A stretch of 64,000 nucleotides of DNA, taken from assembly GCA_949292215.1 (NCBI GenBank), contig CASEYW010000068.1:1-64000 (forward strand), read 5' to 3'. This stretch comes from an uncultured bacterium (lineage in GTDB: Bacteria > Verrucomicrobiota > Lentisphaeria > Victivallales > UBA1829). The notes under the pieces are model-generated. The model was not told the DNA's origin and ran no database searches. It worked only from the letters and a program-made list of their open reading frames with translations. Position 1 is the stretch's first letter, and each line of letters starts with the position of its first letter. Positions 60,980 to 64,000 of this stretch are shown here, piece after piece. Position numbers and translations under genes: made by a program.

Positions 60980-63913
60980 TTATTTCCATGTTCCATTCTG
61001 ATAGAGTTTCCGGACATCCGCATCATTCAGTGCGGTCCCGATGATTTCCAGCTGGTCGATCTCTCCGCGGAAGGAGAGGGGGGTGCCCTGTCTGCTCCTT
61101 CTGAGTTTGGATGTGCCAATCGACGGAGTGGAATGGGTTCTGGCATAGGCGGGCTTCAAATTTTTCTTTTCACCCGCGGGAACTCCGTTGAGATAGAGTT
61201 TGAGAGTCTCCAGATCATAGACTGCGGTAATGTGGTTCCAGCCTTTTTTCAACGGGATGGTGGAGGTGATTTTCGCCTCTCTTCCGGAGATGGGACGATG
61301 GAGTGTGACGCGTCCATCCGGTTCCACGGTGAGGCTGAAGGAACCGGAGAGTTTCATCCGGTAGTTGTCCGCATCCTCCATGATGGCGCTTTCCGGAGAT
61401 CCCGTCGTTTCATCCATGCGGATTCTCATGCTGACGGTCAGGCAGCCGTGAGGCATGGTCTTGGAGCGCAGTTTGAGGACTCCGCCTTCCAGTTTCAGAG
61501 AGGAGTTTCTCCATCCGTTCCTGTTCCAGAGGTATTTGCCTTCGAGCCAGCCGCGTCCGAGCTGATGCGCTGTTCCGTGATGGTTCACTTCCTTGCCCGC
61601 GCCCTCGTCGAAGGTCAGCAGATGATAGGGAATCAGGGAGGTGTCCACGATGCGGGTCCGGATATCGTTCCGGGTGAATTGATTTTCGGATGCGGCATTG
61701 TGGTTGTTGACAAAATCGTCAAATGTGCCGCCTGTCTGCAGGAAGCGGACCGGTATTCCTGTTCCTGTGTACTTTTTGATTTTCAGTGCAACCGGATTGG
61801 AGAAGCAGAGCATTTCATTCTGATCCAGTCCCCATGCGTGAATGATCCGCATTGAGTCGGTTCCCTCCTGCACGGGCAGCGGGCGAAGCGCGACTGCCGA
61901 TTTCGGAATCGGGAAGTCGATATTCGGGTCCGTTGCATCCGAGGTCAGCTGCATGGAAAGAACGTTTTTCTTTCCAGAGGCAACCATCTCTTTGAGAATC
62001 GGTTCTTCCGAGAGGGAACGGATGGTGCCTTTCAGAACCGGTGCTCCGGGAAGTGTGAGAGTCCACTCCGTCTCCGGGCTTCCGCTGATTTCAACGACCA
62101 GCGGAAGATTCCGATAGCCTGCCGGCAGGGTGAGTTCTGCTTGTCCGGAACCGATTTTGTGGTATGCCCGGTTCAGATCCCAGAAGGGTTTATAGGAGGA
62201 GTCGATTCTTCCGTTCCGGAGGGAAAGGGTTGCCTTGACCGGAGTGTCGACGCTGAATCGGATGAAGTATTTGAGAGCTTTTCCCTCTGTATCGGACGCC
62301 CGCACCGCGCCGATGTGGAGAGAGCTTTCCGCAAAATTGACTCTGCGGAACTCTTTGCTCCCGCGCACTTCAAGCTTCAGGTTTGGCAGTTTGCCCGTAT
62401 CGGTGACGAGAATCCCGGAGGGGGTGTCCGCCCACGAGAGTTTCAGTGTGGATGCAGGGTTCACATGATTCAGCGAAATCGTATAGGGGACAAAATAGCT
62501 GAGCCGGTTGCAGCGGACCCGGATCGGTGCAAGACGAACCGCGTTGTACAGTTTTCGGGATGCTCCGGAGGATTTGTCAATCTGAGTGACCGTCACATAC
62601 GGAACCAGCACCATTTCCGGCGTATTGAGGAAAGATGTGTCAAAGCGGTGCTCGTTGAAGGAGTCGCGGGATTCTCCGTCGATCTGGGCGAGCAGGCTGA
62701 ACGCGTTGATCTCTTTTCCATTCAGATCGCGCAGTGAGACATTCGCACGGTAGTCGCAGCTGAGAGTATCCGTTTCCGGAATGACGAGGAATTGGAAGAA
62801 CCCCTGTTCTCCCAGCAGGACTTCCGGTTCGTAGGAAAGAAGAAAGCGCGGAGAGCCAAAAGGACTCTTTCCGTTTTCTGCAAGCCCGTGATAGTAGCGA
62901 ATCATGTCGTTGAGCCCCCATACGTTGCGGCTGGAGGGCATGAGTATGGTCTCATTGACATCGTTCCAGGTGGAGAAGGTGAAAATGCGGAAGCCGTGTT
63001 CAATCCATTGACGGAGATCACGGCGCAGGACGCGGAAGCCTTCGCCCCGGCAGTGGATCGCCTGCCAGTAGCGGTTGGAACTGTCATACATGGAACGGAA
63101 GGCTGGAACAAAAAAGAAGGGTTTGCCGAGTCCTGCGAGACGTTTTTTGATTTCCCGGATCTGATCATCGCGCATATCAGAGCCGGAATTCAGGTCGGTT
63201 GCGCCATCCCAGTTTGTTTCTTTGAGATATTTCAGCGGACCGAATTCTGTTTTCCGGAACGGGGCGAAGGGGGCATGGGCGCGGTCGGGACGATCCAGAA
63301 CCGTTTTGCCCAGGTCTCCGACGGTCGGGACAAGCAGGACTTTGAGTCCCTGATCCGCCAGCATCTTCTTTACTTCCACCACACCTTCGCTCCGGGTGCT
63401 ATCTTCTCCCGACCATTTTCCGTGATTGTAGAGAAAGTGCACCTGAACTCCATTGCGGCGGTAGACGAACGGACTTTTTTCATGTTTTTTCAGGAAGGCT
63501 GCAATCCGTTCGGCGGCTTTTTTCCGATCCGGTCCCATGTCGCACCATTCGGGAGCGATGTAGAAGAGTTTTCCTGTCTCTTTCCGGACTTCTTCCGCTG
63601 CCTGCCATGTTTCATCCGGAACGACTGTGAGAAACTGGAATCCGTTGATGCCGCTGTCGAGTGCGGCGAGCATCGCGCGTTTCATCTGTTCCAGCTTGGT
63701 GCCGGACTGAGGATAGAACGGAAAAACATCAGCATTGCCGCCGATGTGTCCATTTGAGTGAATATCGCCCCAGGAAACCTGCGGCATGAAGTGGGCAAAA
63801 AAGATGACCGGTGCGTTTTCATGTCCGGGAGCCGGTTCCGGGACGGAGGCTCCGGCAGGAATGCCTTCAAAAAGACATGCCGCCAGAAGGATTGCAAGGT
63901 GTGAAACTTTCAT
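60980..63913 (-). CDS. Secreted GH71-like enzyme with LamG domain
   Basis: 977 aa. Signal peptide [23 protein letters not shown]. The N-terminal ~40-370 TIM-barrel part starts [23 protein letters not shown] and continues [45 protein letters not shown] and [17 protein letters not shown], the layout of GH71/GH99-type glucanases and mannanases. A middle beta-rich region follows, then a concanavalin-like LamG domain (~770-965: [57 protein letters not shown]). AAAGGA is upstream. The substrate, an alpha-glucan or alpha-mannan, is a family-based guess. It is followed by a pseudopilin gene. Confidence 0.72.
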   Translation of the reverse strand: MKVSHLAILLAACLFEGIPAGASVPEPAPGHENAPVIFFAHFMPQVSWGDIHSNGHIGGNADVFPFYPQSGTKLEQMKRAMLAALDSGINGFQFLTVVPDETWQAAEEVRKETGKLFYIAPEWCDMGPDRKKAAERIAAFLKKHEKSPFVYRRNGVQVHFLYNHGKWSGEDSTRSEGVVEVKKMLADQGLKVLLVPTVGDLGKTVLDRPDRAHAPFAPFRKTEFGPLKYLKETNWDGATDLNSGSDMRDDQIREIKKRLAGLGKPFFFVPAFRSMYDSSNRYWQAIHCRGEGFRVLRRDLRQWIEHGFRIFTFSTWNDVNETILMPSSRNVWGLNDMIRYYHGLAENGKSPFGSPRFLLSYEPEVLLGEQGFFQFLVIPETDTLSCDYRANVSLRDLNGKEINAFSLLAQIDGESRDSFNEHRFDTSFLNTPEMVLVPYVTVTQIDKSSGASRKLYNAVRLAPIRVRCNRLSYFVPYTISLNHVNPASTLKLSWADTPSGILVTDTGKLPNLKLEVRGSKEFRRVNFAESSLHIGAVRASDTEGKALKYFIRFSVDTPVKATLSLRNGRIDSSYKPFWDLNRAYHKIGSGQAELTLPAGYRNLPLVVEISGSPETEWTLTLPGAPVLKGTIRSLSEEPILKEMVASGKKNVLSMQLTSDATDPNIDFPIPKSAVALRPLPVQEGTDSMRIIHAWGLDQNEMLCFSNPVALKIKKYTGTGIPVRFLQTGGTFDDFVNNHNAASENQFTRNDIRTRIVDTSLIPYHLLTFDEGAGKEVNHHGTAHQLGRGWLEGKYLWNRNGWRNSSLKLEGGVLKLRSKTMPHGCLTVSMRIRMDETTGSPESAIMEDADNYRMKLSGSFSLTVEPDGRVTLHRPISGREAKITSTIPLKKGWNHITAVYDLETLKLYLNGVPAGEKKNLKPAYARTHSTPSIGTSKLRRSRQGTPLSFRGEIDQLEIIGTALNDADVRKLYQNGTWK

Positions 63914-63937
63914 TTTGAAATCCTTTCATTCCTTAAG

Positions 63938-63943
63938 ATTATA
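63938..63943 (-). promoter_or_regulatory. Candidate -10 box for the GH71-like gene
   Basis: A perfect TATAAT on the minus strand, 24 bases before the ATG at 63913, but no recognisable -35 at 16-18 bases. An upstream regulator may lie outside the window. Confidence 0.4.
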
Positions 63944-64000
63944 ATGATTTCCTGATTGAATTGATTTCCATTTCATGTTTCCCCTGAATCACGTTCCGTG

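Noticed and set aside
1..64000. Searched for CRISPR arrays, transposases, integrases, rRNA and toxin-antitoxin pairs
   Set aside because: No repeat-spacer periodicity, transposase motif, terminal inverted repeats or rRNA sequence was seen; only tandem pseudopilins and terminator-like hairpins recur.

Overview
The window looks like a chromosomal segment of a Lentisphaerae/Victivallaceae-type bacterium (PVC superphylum). This is inferred from three things seen here: many DUF1559-like pseudopilins with an [10 protein letters not shown]-terminus, abundant large secreted carbohydrate-active enzymes each paired with a GntR/LacI-type chimeric regulator, and a Hanks-type kinase with a DWG (not DFG) motif as is common in PVC bacteria. 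No phage, IS element, CRISPR array, rRNA or replication origin was found.

Layout. 1-585: tRNA-Val with its promoter and terminator, then a perfect sigma70 promoter. 586-8527: cassette 1 (regulator, three tandem pseudopilins, GH2-like enzyme, small secreted protein). 9104-15675: housekeeping block clpB, grpE, dnaJ, smpB and a MATE transporter. 15853-19317: a membrane Ser/Thr kinase with a leucine-rich-repeat ectodomain and a WNK-like placement of the ATP-binding lysine. 25762-19496 (minus): a regulator followed by an apparently cytoplasmic sugar-catabolic operon (TIM-barrel enzyme, SIS isomerase, unknown protein, Gfo/Idh/MocA oxidoreductase, GH20). 31984-26041 (minus): cassette 2 (regulator, pseudopilin, PHP phosphoesterase, heparinase II/III-like protein). 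34095-32116 (minus): a lone (alpha/alpha)6-barrel glycosidase. 34383-40227: cassette 3 (regulator, pseudopilin, 1304-aa GH42-like multidomain enzyme). 40341-48461: an AT-richer surface-glycan cluster (GT4, split Alg14/Alg13-like pair, pyruvyl transferase, Wzx flippase, two GT2s, DUF2304, GT39-like protein). 51992-48550 (minus): two orphan secretin-like proteins. 53466-52186: aroA. 54630-53581: another regulator. 54834-59909: an operon of secretin, MacA-like adaptor, ABC ATPase and MacB-like permease. 63913-60160 (minus): a GH71-like/LamG enzyme followed by a pseudopilin.

How it works together. The recurring theme is a compact cassette: a self-standing GntR/LacI-type sensor under a strong promoter, one or more pseudopilins, then a large signal-peptide-bearing polysaccharide-degrading enzyme. 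Functionally this resembles a polysaccharide utilisation locus without SusC/SusD. None of the six pseudopilins keeps the glycine at -1 that prepilin peptidases normally need. Three secretin-like proteins and a secretin-MacAB operon lie in the same window without other type II secretion genes, so a non-canonical export or surface-display route is a reasonable, untested hypothesis.
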